A stretch of DNA of 64,000 nucleotides from an uncultured Verrucomicrobiota bacterium (lineage in GTDB: Bacteria; Verrucomicrobiota; Verrucomicrobiia; Limisphaerales; UBA9464). Position 1 is the stretch's first letter, and each line of letters opens with the position of its first letter. The stretch covers positions 24,699 to 88,698 of the forward strand of contig CAIWAH010000190.1 in the NCBI GenBank assembly GCA_903910585.1. Reading direction: 5' to 3'. The notes beneath the pieces are model-generated. The model saw nothing but the letters and a program-made list of their open reading frames with translations, did not search any database and was not told where the DNA came from. Shown one piece after another: positions 34,456 to 42,512 of the stretch. The translations under genes were made by a program, and so were the position numbers.

Positions 34456-34941
34456 TCAGACCTGCATCCGCATGAGTTCCTGATACGACTCGAGCAGCTT
34501 GTTGCGGACTTCGACCATGAGCTGAAACGACACGCTCGCCTCCTCCATCGCGATCATGGTCTGGTGCAGCGACACGTCCTTGCCGGACAGCAGGCCCTTC
34601 ACCGACTCGCTGGCGGCGGCGCCCTTGGCGTTGACCTCGCCGACCATGTCGCTGAGCAGGTTGCCGAAGACATCGGGGCCGCCGGTGCCGGTGATGGGGG
34701 TGAACGACGCCGGCTTGGCGATGGCCGGGGTGTCCATCGCCGGCTGGCCGGCCGGAAAGAGGGAGGAAAGCTGCTGGAGATTGGGGGCGCCCTGCGGGCC
34801 GGCCGCGCCGCCGGTGGGGCCCACCAGCGAGGAGAGCTTCTGCAATTCCGCCTGCGGAATGGCCCCGCCCTTGCCCGCTCCCGGCTGGAGGGACTGGAAC
34901 TGGGACATCGGCAGTGAGCCGAGGGCGGAAAGCGGGTTCAT
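34456..34941 (-). CDS. fliE: Flagellar hook-basal body protein FliE (long form)
   Basis: 161 residues. The C-terminal half is standard FliE: FGNLLSDMVGEVNAKGA, GKDVSLHQTMIAMEEASVSF and LVEVRNKLLESYQELMRM. It adapts the rod to the MS ring. The N-terminal 75 residues are a Gly/Pro/Gln-rich extension not found in typical FliE (about 105 residues). Order flgB-flgC-fliE-fliF is canonical. Confidence 0.92.
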   Translation of the reverse strand: MNPLSALGSLPMSQFQSLQPGAGKGGAIPQAELQKLSSLVGPTGGAAGPQGAPNLQQLSSLFPAGQPAMDTPAIAKPASFTPITGTGGPDVFGNLLSDMVGEVNAKGAAASESVKGLLSGKDVSLHQTMIAMEEASVSFQLMVEVRNKLLESYQELMRMQV

Positions 34942-34960
34942 GGCGCGGCGGGTTCAGGGC

Positions 34961-35392
34961 TCAGCGGCGGCCGATCGACAGCGTTTGCAGGGCCATGGAA
35001 CGGGCGTTCTTGACGACCGCGAGGTTCGCCTCGAAGGCCCGGGACGAGGAAATGAGGTCCGCCATCTCCGAATGCACGCTGATGTCCGGGAGCGAGACCA
35101 TCTTCGTGTTCGGGTCGGCGTCCGGATGGTCGGGCGCATAGACCAGGCGGGGCGGGCGTTTGTCGGACGTGATGCCCGTCACCCGGACCATCGTGGGCGC
35201 CGTGTCGGCGAAGTCGCCCATCTGGTTCGCGAGCACACTTTCGAAGTTCACCACCTGCCGCTGGTAGGGCTTGCCGTCGGGGCCGCGGGAGGAATTGGCG
35301 TTCGCAATGTTCTGGGAGACGACCTCCATGCGGATGCGCTCGGCATTGAGCGCGGAGGAGGTGGTCGTGACGCCGGGAATGAGGTTGATCAT
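34961..35392 (-). CDS. flgC: Flagellar basal-body rod protein FlgC
   Basis: 143 residues from ATG 35392. The N-terminus TTTSSALNAERIRMEVVSQN with the ANANSSRGPDGKPYQRQ block and the C-terminus MADLISSSRAFEANLAVV are diagnostic of FlgC, a proximal rod subunit. It starts 11 bases after flgB. Confidence 0.95.
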   Translation of the reverse strand: MINLIPGVTTTSSALNAERIRMEVVSQNIANANSSRGPDGKPYQRQVVNFESVLANQMGDFADTAPTMVRVTGITSDKRPPRLVYAPDHPDADPNTKMVSLPDISVHSEMADLISSSRAFEANLAVVKNARSMALQTLSIGRR

Positions 35393-35403
35393 ACGCGGGG
35401 AGG

Positions 35404-35787
35404 TCAGGCCGGACGGCCGGTGATGGCGAGGCGCAGTCGCAGGAGGGAACCGGTCACCAGTTGGGTCTCCAGCGAATGGGCCAGCGAGTTCTGGGTGAGC
35501 TGCATCAGCTCGCTTTCGAGCTGCACGGTGTTGCCGTCGGCAGCCGCGGCGACCGCCGTGGTGTCCACCGAGACAACCGGCTTCAGGGCCGTCATCTTGG
35601 CGGCGTCGCCGTTTCCAATGGCGGTCTGAAGCTGGGTTTGGAATGACGGTGCCAGATCTACGCGCCGGTAGCCGGGCGTCTCGAGATTCGCCAGGTTCGC
35701 GGCGATGGCCTGATGCCGGGCGGCCGTGGCGTCCAGCATCTGCTTGCTGGCGACATAGGTCGGTTGGGCAAAGATGGCGTTGATCAT
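35404..35787 (-). CDS. flgB: Flagellar basal-body rod protein FlgB
   Basis: 127 residues from ATG 35787; a TTG three codons upstream is less likely. HQAIAANLANLETPGYRRVD is the FlgB rod signature. It is the first gene of the flagellar operon seen here. The 218 bases upstream, shared with a divergent lipoprotein gene, should hold the operon promoter, but no convincing sigma-28 or sigma-54 site could be placed. Confidence 0.95.
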   Translation of the reverse strand: MINAIFAQPTYVASKQMLDATAARHQAIAANLANLETPGYRRVDLAPSFQTQLQTAIGNGDAAKMTALKPVVSVDTTAVAAAADGNTVQLESELMQLTQNSLAHSLETQLVTGSLLRLRLAITGRPA

Positions 35788-35897
35788 GGCAGGCAATTCC
35801 TGTTCGACGCCTGCGGCAAAGCACCCGTTGTGCCATCAGGGCAAACACGCGGATTTGCAGGGGTTTCCGGACATTTCGGCTAACGGCAGGATGCCTA

Positions 35898-35916
35898 CCC
35901 GGAAATTCTTTCCGGG
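35898..35916. promoter_or_regulatory. Inverted repeat between flgB and a divergent gene
   Basis: CCCGGAAATTCTTTCCGGG: 8-bp arms around TTC, with no T tract. It lies about 110 bases upstream of flgB and 90 upstream of the divergent lipoprotein gene, a position suited to an operator. That role is inference only. Confidence 0.3.
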
Positions 35917-36005
35917 CGCCTCCGACCGACTAGGCAAACGACGCATGACCGAGCTTTGACAGGATCGGACCGTGACTTTCAGGGGAGCGGGCGCAGGTTG
36001 AAGGC

Positions 36006-36584
36006 ATGAAGGTCCCGAACGTCATCGGCGCTCTGGCGGGGACTTTTTGGTTGGCGGCACTGGTGGTTCTGGCGGGCTGCGAGCGGCCGGTCGAGGAGGC
36101 CAACGACCGCGCCCACCTGTCCTCGCACGAACGCCAGTTGCTGGGGCCCAAGCTGGATGAGCGTTCCGGCGGGTTCTCCTACTACATCCCCCGCAACTGG
36201 GAGATCATCGACGTGGAGGACAGCGCCTACCGCGTCGCCATCGGTCCGCGCCGCAACGGTTACCTTGCCAACATCCGGGTCAGCCGCGAGTCGGCACAGG
36301 TCAACTTCAGCTACTATCTCCAGTTGGCCCGCCGGGAACTCGGCGAGCAGTTTATGAGCACCGGGGTCGAGGAGGACGACAGCTTCACGACTGTGGCCGG
36401 CGTGAAGGGCCGCCGATGGATCACCCACACGCTGCAGGCGGGGGAACGGGTCTGGCACGCCCATTATCTCTTTCCGGGACCGGGCAACGTCAAATTCGTC
36501 GTGTCCGCTTCGGCGACGCAATCCGACGCGAGGAAAGTTGCGGAAATGTCGGATGCGGCGGTGAAGACCCTGATCATTCGCTGA
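36006..36584 (+). CDS. Lipoprotein of unknown function
   Basis: 192 residues. The signal peptide ends in the lipobox LAGC (cysteine near residue 25). The mature part has YYIPRNWEIIDVEDSAYRVA, an arrangement like PsbP or DcrB-type domains of envelope lipoproteins, but no firm family is recognised. It is divergent from the flagellar operon, and its 3' end overlaps the ribokinase gene's 3' end by 11 bases. Confidence 0.65.
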   Translation: MKVPNVIGALAGTFWLAALVVLAGCERPVEEANDRAHLSSHERQLLGPKLDERSGGFSYYIPRNWEIIDVEDSAYRVAIGPRRNGYLANIRVSRESAQVNFSYYLQLARRELGEQFMSTGVEEDDSFTTVAGVKGRRWITHTLQAGERVWHAHYLFPGPGNVKFVVSASATQSDARKVAEMSDAAVKTLIIR

Positions 36585-37500
36585 CGGCGGCCACGCGAGG
36601 ATCGGCCTCGACTTCGGCGCGGTCCGGAATGCTGGTCTGGGCGCCGCGTCGGGTGACGGCAATGGCGGCCGCCAAGTGCGCAAACCGGGCGGCGGCGATC
36701 ACCGATTTGCCCTCCAGCAGTTCGGTGGCAAAGGCTCCGATCCAGGCGTCTCCCGCGCCCACGGTGTCCACGGTATCCACCTGAAAGCCAGGCAGATGAC
36801 CGGTGAATGAAGGGCAGTCGATCCACGCGCCGCCCGCGCCCAGCGTGATGACCAATCCCGGATGGGGCAGCCGTTGGCGAAGGGCCGTGGCGGCAAAGGC
36901 GGCCTCGGCCGGGGAGGTGACCGTTTGCCGGACGAGCATTGCCGCCTCCTGCTCGTTGGCGATGATCCAGGTGCAGCGGTTCAGCACGACGTCGGGCAGG
37001 GGCAGGCACGGCGCGGTGTTGAGGAACACCGGCACGCCCGCGGCATGCCCGAGCTCAATGGCCTTTCGGACGGCATCCAACGGCACTTCCAACTGGAGCA
37101 GCAGCGCCCGGCAATCCCGCAGGTCGCCGAGGGCGGCTTCGATGTCCGCCGGCGTCAGGGTCTCGTTCGCACCGGCCGCGACCACGATCTGGTTCTGGCC
37201 GGCACCATCCACGGTGATGAGGGCCGTGCCCGAGGCCTCCGTTTCGCGCCGCAGGATACGGGAGGTATCCACGCCGACCTCCGCCAACCCCGCCACCATC
37301 TCGCCACCAAAGGTGTCGGCTCCCACGGCCCCGATCATCGCGACCGGCAACCCCATCTTGGCGACCGCGTAGGCCTGGTTGGCACCCTTGCCACCGTGCG
37401 CGCTGCGAAAGTTTCGGCCCGGCACCGTTTCGCCCGGCTGGGGAAACCGGCCGACTTCCAGGGTGAGATCCATGTTGACGCTGCCGATGACCGTGAACAT
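36574..37500 (-). CDS. rbsK: Ribokinase (PfkB family)
   Basis: 308 residues. The N-terminal GSVNMDLTLEV and GGKGANQAYAVAKMG form the substrate-binding signature, and VDTVGAGDAWIGAFATEL near residue 250 has the catalytic aspartate and anion hole of PfkB kinases. Ribokinase phosphorylates D-ribose at O5; other sugars or nucleosides are possible within the family. No ribose transporter is adjacent. Confidence 0.88.
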   Translation of the reverse strand: MFTVIGSVNMDLTLEVGRFPQPGETVPGRNFRSAHGGKGANQAYAVAKMGLPVAMIGAVGADTFGGEMVAGLAEVGVDTSRILRRETEASGTALITVDGAGQNQIVVAAGANETLTPADIEAALGDLRDCRALLLQLEVPLDAVRKAIELGHAAGVPVFLNTAPCLPLPDVVLNRCTWIIANEQEAAMLVRQTVTSPAEAAFAATALRQRLPHPGLVITLGAGGAWIDCPSFTGHLPGFQVDTVDTVGAGDAWIGAFATELLEGKSVIAAARFAHLAAAIAVTRRGAQTSIPDRAEVEADPRVAAVSE

Positions 37501-37577
37501 GCCCCGAGGTTAGCCGAAGTCGGCCGGTTGGCGAGCGTTGCGCTTGCCGCTTTCGGGGCGCCTCCGATACTCGCGCC

Positions 37578-38036
37578 ATGCCAGTGGCCACCCTGCGCAG
37601 TCGCGATTCCGAGCCGGTGATCCAGTTCAGCGTGTTCATGCCGAACCGCCTCGGCCGGCTCCATGAGCTGACCCGGCGCCTGGCTGATCGCGAGGTCCAC
37701 ATCCTCGCGCTGACGGTGCTCGACACCACCGAGAGCACGATCCTGCGCTTCATCTCCGACGATCCGGATGCGGCCCGCCGGCTTCTGGAGGAGCACGGGT
37801 TTCCCATTACCGAAGTGGAGGTGCTGGCCGTCGAGGTGGATGGCGAAGGACGGCTCAAGGACGTGCTCGCGGCCTTGGTCGAAGCGGAGCTGAACATCCA
37901 CTACGTCTATCCGTTCCTCACCCGACCGGGCGGGAAATCCGCGCTGGTGATCAGCATCGAGGATCAGGAAGTCGCCGAGCAGGCCCTGCGTGCCCATCAG
38001 TTCACGGTCCTGTTCCAGCCTGACCTGAGCCGCTGA
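37578..38036 (+). CDS. Double ACT-domain protein
   Basis: 152 residues with two ACT-like halves: FSVFMPNRLGRLHELTRRLAD and, after a linker, LKDVLAALVEAELNIHYVY. ACT domains bind amino acids or similar small ligands to regulate enzymes. Stand-alone double-ACT proteins of this kind are common and uncharacterised. It starts 77 bases from the divergent ribokinase gene and precedes the MOSC gene by 4 bases, so the two probably form an operon. Confidence 0.82.
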   Translation: MPVATLRSRDSEPVIQFSVFMPNRLGRLHELTRRLADREVHILALTVLDTTESTILRFISDDPDAARRLLEEHGFPITEVEVLAVEVDGEGRLKDVLAALVEAELNIHYVYPFLTRPGGKSALVISIEDQEVAEQALRAHQFTVLFQPDLSR

Positions 38037-38040
38037 ACCC

Positions 38041-38862
38041 ATGCCCACCGCCACCCTGACGGGACTCTGGATTTATCCGGTCAAATCCTGCGGCGGACTT
38101 CGCCTCAATGAGTCCGTGCTCACTCCGCATGGTCTTGCCCACGACCGCGAGTGGATGGTTGTGCGGCCCGACGGAGGCTTCGTGACCCAGCGGGAGGAAC
38201 CGCGGATGGCGCTGATCGAATCCGAACTGGGATCCGAAACCCTCGTGTTGCGGGCACCGCGGATGGAAGCCCTCGAAGTGCCCCTCAATGCCGCCTCTCG
38301 GAAGGCCCATCCGGCGACGGTTTGGGCCGACACCGTGAGCGCGTGGGACGAAGGCGGGCGGGCGGCTGCCTGGTTGGGGGAGTTTTTGCAGGGGAACTTC
38401 CGGCTCGTCCGCTGGGATCCGGCACAGCGTCGGCGCACCGATCCGAAGTGGACGGCGGACAGCCCGGGCGAAGCCTACTTCGGCGATGCGTATCCGTATC
38501 TGCTGCTGGGCGAGGAAACCTTGGCCGACCTGAATGAGCGGCTGCAGCCCGGCCATCCAATGCCGTTGGACCGCTTTCGCACGAACCTCCTGGTGACCGG
38601 ACTCGGTGTCGCCGGCGAAGACCGGGCGGCCACCTTGCGTGGCGGTGCGGTCGAGTTTCGTGTCGTGAAGCCCTGCACCCGGTGCGTGATGACGACCACC
38701 GATCAGCAGACGGGCGTCCGCGGCAGCGAGCCGCTGCGCACCCTGGCTGGCTACCGCCACGACCCGCGGTTCAGCGCGCCGGTGTTCGGGCAGAACGCCG
38801 TGCTGGTCCGCGGCGCCGGCCTCATGTTGCGGGTCGGAGAAACGTTCGAGGCAGCCGCCTGA
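38041..38862 (+). CDS. MOSC domain-containing protein
   Basis: 273 residues. The N-terminal beta-barrel starts LWIYPVKSCGGLRLNES, and the C-terminal MOSC domain has DRFRTNLLVTG and EFRVVKPCTRCVMTTTD, whose cysteine would bind the molybdenum cofactor. Homologues include YcbX and mARC, which reduce N-hydroxylated bases. It could also have a sulfur-carrier role. Confidence 0.88.
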   Translation: MPTATLTGLWIYPVKSCGGLRLNESVLTPHGLAHDREWMVVRPDGGFVTQREEPRMALIESELGSETLVLRAPRMEALEVPLNAASRKAHPATVWADTVSAWDEGGRAAAWLGEFLQGNFRLVRWDPAQRRRTDPKWTADSPGEAYFGDAYPYLLLGEETLADLNERLQPGHPMPLDRFRTNLLVTGLGVAGEDRAATLRGGAVEFRVVKPCTRCVMTTTDQQTGVRGSEPLRTLAGYRHDPRFSAPVFGQNAVLVRGAGLMLRVGETFEAAA

Positions 38863-38897
38863 CTTCGCTCACGCGAGGCGCCATTGATCAAAATGGC

Positions 38898-39758
38898 TCA
38901 GGGCACCACTGCCCGGAAAAACTGGGGTGAGATTTGAGCTGAGGGAGGCAGTGGAACCGGTTGGGTATTCGGTTCGGCGGTAAGATCGCTCACGGTTTCC
39001 CAGTTTCTCAGGTCCGACGAGTGCTCGATCCGATAGACGGCGCCCGGGGTGCCGCTCAGTGTCAACTGGAGGCCGGCACCGGTCTCCGAGGTTGATGCGG
39101 TGAGAATTGCCGGTGCTGCGACCACGGCCGGCACAGGCTCGACCGCAAAGACGACGGGTGTTTCCAGACTCCATGCATTGGTGCCGTCCACGGTGGCCCG
39201 GGCTTGGAACCAAAGTGTGTAGAGTCCGTTGGTGCTGAAACCAAGGTTGTGGTGTTCGTGACCGCCCGCCACCGGCGTAAAACGGTCTGTCTCGGTCAGT
39301 CCATCGCGGGTCGTGTAGCTGACCGACAGGCCACCCAGGCCGTCAAACTGCCAAGCGACACACTGTCCGGGGCCATCCGCCCGCCGGAGGAACAGGTCGA
39401 TCTTTTGGGAAGGCAGCCGGCCCGCTTCCACACTGATGCCAAGATAGAGCAGGGCCGGGTTCTGGCTCGCCGGCAGCACCCACAGGTCCGAATCCGCCGG
39501 TCCCAGTTCCGGAAAGCCACCGGGGACAGTGAGCTTGGCGGCTTCGGAGACCACCAATACGACGTTGGTCGCCGCATGGTTGGTGGCACGGTCATGGTCG
39601 AAGGCCACGACTTCGAGCAGATTGGTCCCCACCGGGGCGAAGACGACCCGCAAGTCCACATGCTCGGTCGTCAGCCGGACGCGGTCCGCAAAGGAGGCGG
39701 CGGCGCTCTGGAAGAGCAGGGCGACGAGGACAATGGCAGAAAGCAGGGAGCGAATCAT
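38898..39758 (-). CDS. Secreted choice-of-anchor M domain protein
   Basis: 286 residues with a signal peptide (SAIVLVALLFQSAAASFA). The body resembles the surface-anchored choice-of-anchor M domain: TTEHVDLRVVF, a DLWVLP segment, LYLGI and FTPVAGGHEHHNLGF. A C-terminal module (YRIEHSSDLRNWETV) is common in verrucomicrobial secreted proteins. It is related to the PEP-CTERM protein next to it and follows it on the same strand. In Actinobacteria this domain occurs beside metal-type ABC transporters; here it is close to feoAB. Function is unknown. Confidence 0.68.
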   Translation of the reverse strand: MIRSLLSAIVLVALLFQSAAASFADRVRLTTEHVDLRVVFAPVGTNLLEVVAFDHDRATNHAATNVVLVVSEAAKLTVPGGFPELGPADSDLWVLPASQNPALLYLGISVEAGRLPSQKIDLFLRRADGPGQCVAWQFDGLGGLSVSYTTRDGLTETDRFTPVAGGHEHHNLGFSTNGLYTLWFQARATVDGTNAWSLETPVVFAVEPVPAVVAAPAILTASTSETGAGLQLTLSGTPGAVYRIEHSSDLRNWETVSDLTAEPNTQPVPLPPSAQISPQFFRAVVP

Positions 39759-39774
39759 GGCGGCAAAACCTGGA

Positions 39775-39800
39775 GGCGGGCCGGCCGAAGCCGACCCGCC
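39775..39800 (-). terminator. Hairpin with UUCG tetraloop
   Basis: On the minus strand GGCGGGTCGGC, TTCG, GCCGGCCCGCC: an 11-bp stem with one mismatch and a very stable UUCG loop, then TTTT a few bases on. It lies between the stop of the PEP-CTERM gene and the next gene on the same strand, so it probably reduces or ends read-through. Confidence 0.6.
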
Positions 39801-39822
39801 GCGTGATGACGAAATCCTGGAC

Positions 39823-40512
39823 TCAGCGACGGGTGCGGCGCCAGAGCGCGAAGCTGACGAGTCCCGCGGCGGCGAGGGCGGCGTATTCCTCCGGTTCCGG
39901 CACGACGGTGAACGAATAGTTCACGGTTCCGCTGTTTACCGCGCCATCAATGAGGTGGTTGCCGGAGGTCTCCAAACCGATCGTGTAGTCGCCCGGGGCA
40001 GTGAAGGTGAGGTTGTAATGACCGTGGCTGCCGGGCACGAGCGACAGCGAATCCCCGCCGGAAATGCCGTCGGCCGAATTCATCTTTATCTGGATGTCAC
40101 CGAATGTGCCCACGTCGTAGATGCCGAAGTTGCCCGGGCCGCTGACCGACGTGAGGCTGAGGGTGAGATTGCCCGACCAGTCGGACGGGGTGAGTTCCTC
40201 GGTGCCGAAGCCGAGAAACAGCAGGCTGGGGTGCTGGGTCTTCGGCAGGATCCACAGGCTGCTGCCGACGGTGGCGAAAGCCGACAACGCCGCCGGCGTC
40301 GTGGTCTGGGCCGCGGCGCCGACGACCAAGACCGCGCCGGCCGGCGGCGAATACTCGGTGTCGGTTTCCCCATCATGGACATGCAGGTCGAAGGCACCGG
40401 CATCATAGGCGATTCCGATGTCGGCATGACCGGTGGTCAGCGGGGTCTGGGCGGCGACGGGGAGGAGCAGGGCAGCGGTGAAACAAAGGGTGAACAGGGA
40501 CAGAGATTTCAT
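39823..40512 (-). CDS. Choice-of-anchor M protein with PEP-CTERM sorting signal
   Basis: 229 residues. A signal peptide is followed by TTGHADIGIAYDAGAFDLHV, SLWILPK, LFLGFGTEELTP and PGSHGHYNLTF, the choice-of-anchor M pattern. The C-terminus is a PEP-CTERM tripartite signal: VVPEPEEYA, a hydrophobic helix, then RRTRR. The exosortase system would cut and anchor it at the cell surface or in the exopolysaccharide. No exosortase gene is in the window. It shares the fold of the downstream protein (38898-39758) but not its C-terminus, so the two look like diverged duplicates. Confidence 0.75.
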   Translation of the reverse strand: MKSLSLFTLCFTAALLLPVAAQTPLTTGHADIGIAYDAGAFDLHVHDGETDTEYSPPAGAVLVVGAAAQTTTPAALSAFATVGSSLWILPKTQHPSLLFLGFGTEELTPSDWSGNLTLSLTSVSGPGNFGIYDVGTFGDIQIKMNSADGISGGDSLSLVPGSHGHYNLTFTAPGDYTIGLETSGNHLIDGAVNSGTVNYSFTVVPEPEEYAALAAAGLVSFALWRRTRR

Positions 40513-40573
40513 ACGAACAGGAATTCGTAAACGGACGTTGAAGTGGTGGCGGAACGAAGGCCGGGACGGAGCG

Positions 40574-41302
40574 TCACTCCGGCGGCTTGGCGAAGTTGTC
40601 CCCGCGCAGCGTGCGTTCCTTCAGCGAGCGGGCGTTCAGCGGCAGCACGTGGCCGCACGCGAACAGGTAATTGGCCGATCCCGAGGAATGGTCGGCACTG
40701 GCGGAGCCGGAACGGTGACGGTCCGGCTGGATGTCGGCACACACGGCGTCCCAGCCCTTGAACCAGTTGCGGGAGTGCGTGTGGTCGTTGAAGACGCTGG
40801 CGTCCACGCTGTCGGCCACTTCGAAGATCGTCATCGTCTCGGTGGGGCTTTTCAGCGCGTCCAGCTTGCGAAAGGATTCCAGGGCCCGGCCGAACGGGTC
40901 CACCTTGTCCACCGCCACGTATTCGTTGGGAATGTAGCTGGAGGCGAAATTGGTCAGCCGCACAGTCCGTTTGGGGTCGCTGGGGCAGGTCCGCACCTTG
41001 TCCGTGTTCCCGAGATACGGCCGCAGCGTGAAGATCCACGAGCGGTTGGTCTCCGCGATGCCGTGCGTCGTCTCCGGGAAGTAACCCCGGTTCTCGTCCG
41101 CATACATCTGAATTCCCAATCCGACCTGGCGCAGGTTTGACGCACACGACGTCCGGTTTGCCTTCGACCGGGCGGAAGCAAGCGCCGGAAGGAGCAATCC
41201 CGCCAAGATCGCGATGATCGCGATCACGACGAGCAGCTCAATCAGCGTAAAGGCGGCACCAAGGCGCGGCGAACGCGGGTGAACGAGACGAGATGAATTC
41301 AC
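40574..41302 (-). CDS. Type II/IV pseudopilin-like protein (prepilin-type cleavage)
   Basis: 242 residues. The leader is [18 protein letters not shown], with cleavage before F (alanine rather than the usual glycine at -1), then [20 protein letters not shown] and [11 protein letters not shown]. These features define the large verrucomicrobial/planctomycete family of prepilin-like proteins, of which a genome may have dozens. They may form secretion pseudopili. It lies upstream of the two anchor M genes on the same strand and may be exported with them. Confidence 0.88.
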   Translation of the reverse strand: MNSSRLVHPRSPRLGAAFTLIELLVVIAIIAILAGLLLPALASARSKANRTSCASNLRQVGLGIQMYADENRGYFPETTHGIAETNRSWIFTLRPYLGNTDKVRTCPSDPKRTVRLTNFASSYIPNEYVAVDKVDPFGRALESFRKLDALKSPTETMTIFEVADSVDASVFNDHTHSRNWFKGWDAVCADIQPDRHRSGSASADHSSGSANYLFACGHVLPLNARSLKERTLRGDNFAKPPE

Positions 41303-41383
41303 GGACAGGACCGGCGGGAAAGCCGGAAAGACTTCGTAAGGACGGGAACGGCGGGTGCCTTAGGGGCACCGGAACAGCGAAGG

Positions 41384-41761
41384 TCAGGCGACCGTCGGCG
41401 GACCGCGTCCCAGCGTGGGCGTGAATCGAAAAGTCGAGACCGGATCGGTCGGCCGCGAGAGTTGGTCCCGGGCCTCAGGAAGGATTGGCCGGACCAAGTC
41501 GGGTGCCTGCCAGTCATTCAGCCAGCCGCCGTGATTGAACAGGCACAGGGCGCACGCTGCCTCCTCGTCGTGATCATCTTCCGGATGGGGATGATCCGGG
41601 CAGGCGATATGGTGGTGGTCCACCGCGTCATGGAACGACGCGTGAAGGCCGGGACTCCGCGAGAGGGTGCCCACCAGCAGAACCAAACCGATCAGCAGCA
41701 ACGAAACCAGCCCACGCAGAAGCGCGGCCCGGCCCGTTTGGCTGAACGCAGTGTGTTGCAA
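41384..41761 (-). CDS. Small His-rich membrane protein (DUF2946-like)
   Basis: About 125 residues. One membrane helix (GLVSLLLIGLVLLVG) is followed by an extracytoplasmic stretch with HDAVDHHHIACPDHPHPEDDH split by acidic residues, then CALCLFNHGG. The clusters of His, Asp and Cys suggest metal binding. The frame is open from an ATG at 41872, but the sequence upstream of 41761 holds repeated TTGCAA-type motifs and is probably regulatory, so a TTG at 41761 is proposed as start; this is uncertain. It leads the minus-strand group with the pseudopilin gene and is divergent from feoA. Confidence 0.55.
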   Translation of the reverse strand: MQHTAFSQTGRAALLRGLVSLLLIGLVLLVGTLSRSPGLHASFHDAVDHHHIACPDHPHPEDDHDEEAACALCLFNHGGWLNDWQAPDLVRPILPEARDQLSRPTDPVSTFRFTPTLGRGPPTVA

Positions 41762-41822
41762 AGCGATTGCAAAATGAGTGCAGTCCGTGGCGAGTGCAAG
41801 CTGCGAGTGAGATTTTGCGGCA
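41755..41822. promoter_or_regulatory. Candidate metalloregulator (Fur/Zur-type) operator cluster
   Basis: TTGCAA AGCGA TTGCAA (41756-41772) is a perfect dyad. The overlapping TTGCAAAATGAGTGCA and the nearby GCGAGTGCAAGCTGCGAG and ATTTTGC repeat parts of the same motif. The cluster lies between a His-rich membrane protein gene and the divergent feoA-feoA-feoB operon, where a Fur-family repressor would be expected. The assignment is inference. Confidence 0.4.
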
Positions 41823-41951
41823 CAAAGTTTGGGAGCTCGACCGCTTCCTGAAATCGCCTCGCCCGGGTGCAAACCGCCGACAACTCACCGCAACCGACCG
41901 ACAATGGCCGGGTTTGCGGCCTTCCGAGGCTTGACGTAGCGTGAGAATCCC

Positions 41952-42248
41952 TTGAGCGACACCTCGGCAGCTTCGGCGGCAGCTCCGGATTCCCTCCGGT
42001 TGGCTCCGCTTTGCCCGCTCAGCAAGGTCCGTGCGGGCTGTGTCGTGATCATCAAGCAGCTTACGGCCGCGCCGGAGACCAACCAGCGGCTCCGCGAAAT
42101 GGGCTTCGGCGAGGAGCAGCGCGTGAAAGTGGTCACGCTCCAGAACAACGTGCTCTGCCAGGTCTGCAACGCCCGTCTCGGTCTGAGCGCGAAGCTCGCC
42201 GAAAGCATCCTGGTGCAGCAGGTTTCCACCGTCCGCCTCGCCGCGTGA
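41952..42248 (+). CDS. feoA: FeoA-family ferrous iron transport protein (first copy)
   Basis: 98 residues, an SH3-like FeoA domain: CPLSKVRAGCVVIIKQL, RLREMGFGEEQRVKVV and an alternative to the usual LRG...LS block (LGLSAKLAESILVQ). FeoA is a small cytoplasmic partner of FeoB. The start is probably the TTG at 41952, since no ATG lies before the domain. The next gene is a second FeoA 22 bases on. Confidence 0.87.
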   Translation: MSDTSAASAAAPDSLRLAPLCPLSKVRAGCVVIIKQLTAAPETNQRLREMGFGEEQRVKVVTLQNNVLCQVCNARLGLSAKLAESILVQQVSTVRLAA

Positions 42249-42270
42249 ACGGTGACCGCGAATTCCTCCC

Positions 42271-42510
42271 ATGAACGAACTCCGAACGCTGGCCAGCCTC
42301 ACACCCGGTTCCAAGGCCGTGGTGGCGGAAATCCGGGTGCCAGTGCAACACCGGTCCCGGCTGCTGGAAATGGGCCTGCTCGTCGGCACGCCGGTGGAAC
42401 TGGTCCGTTTCGCGCCGCTGGGCGACCCGGTTGAGCTCAAGGTCCGCGGCTACAACCTGTCGCTGCGCAAGCACGAGGCGGAGTTGGTGATGGTGAAACC
42501 CCAAGGCTGA
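42271..42510 (+). CDS. feoA: FeoA-family ferrous iron transport protein (second copy)
   Basis: 79 residues with the canonical FeoA layout: TPGSKAVVAEIRV, RLLEMGLLVGTPVELVRFAPLG, split here into two blocks, and VKVRGYNLSLRKHEAELV in similar form. It is closer to typical FeoA than the upstream copy. feoB starts 2 bases after its stop, which indicates one operon. Confidence 0.9.
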   Translation: MNELRTLASLTPGSKAVVAEIRVPVQHRSRLLEMGLLVGTPVELVRFAPLGDPVELKVRGYNLSLRKHEAELVMVKPQG

Positions 42511-42512
42511 AC

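Noticed and set aside
35790..35850. Possible sigma-54 promoter upstream of flgB (TGGCAC followed by TTTGC on the minus strand)
   Set aside because: The distance between the two blocks is about ten bases, far from the five needed, so it does not fit the consensus.
41762..41872. Upstream coding extension of the His-rich membrane protein
   Set aside because: The sequence holds repeated operator-like motifs, and the added residues would put 50 non-hydrophobic residues before the signal-like helix; kept as a possibility in the gene entry.
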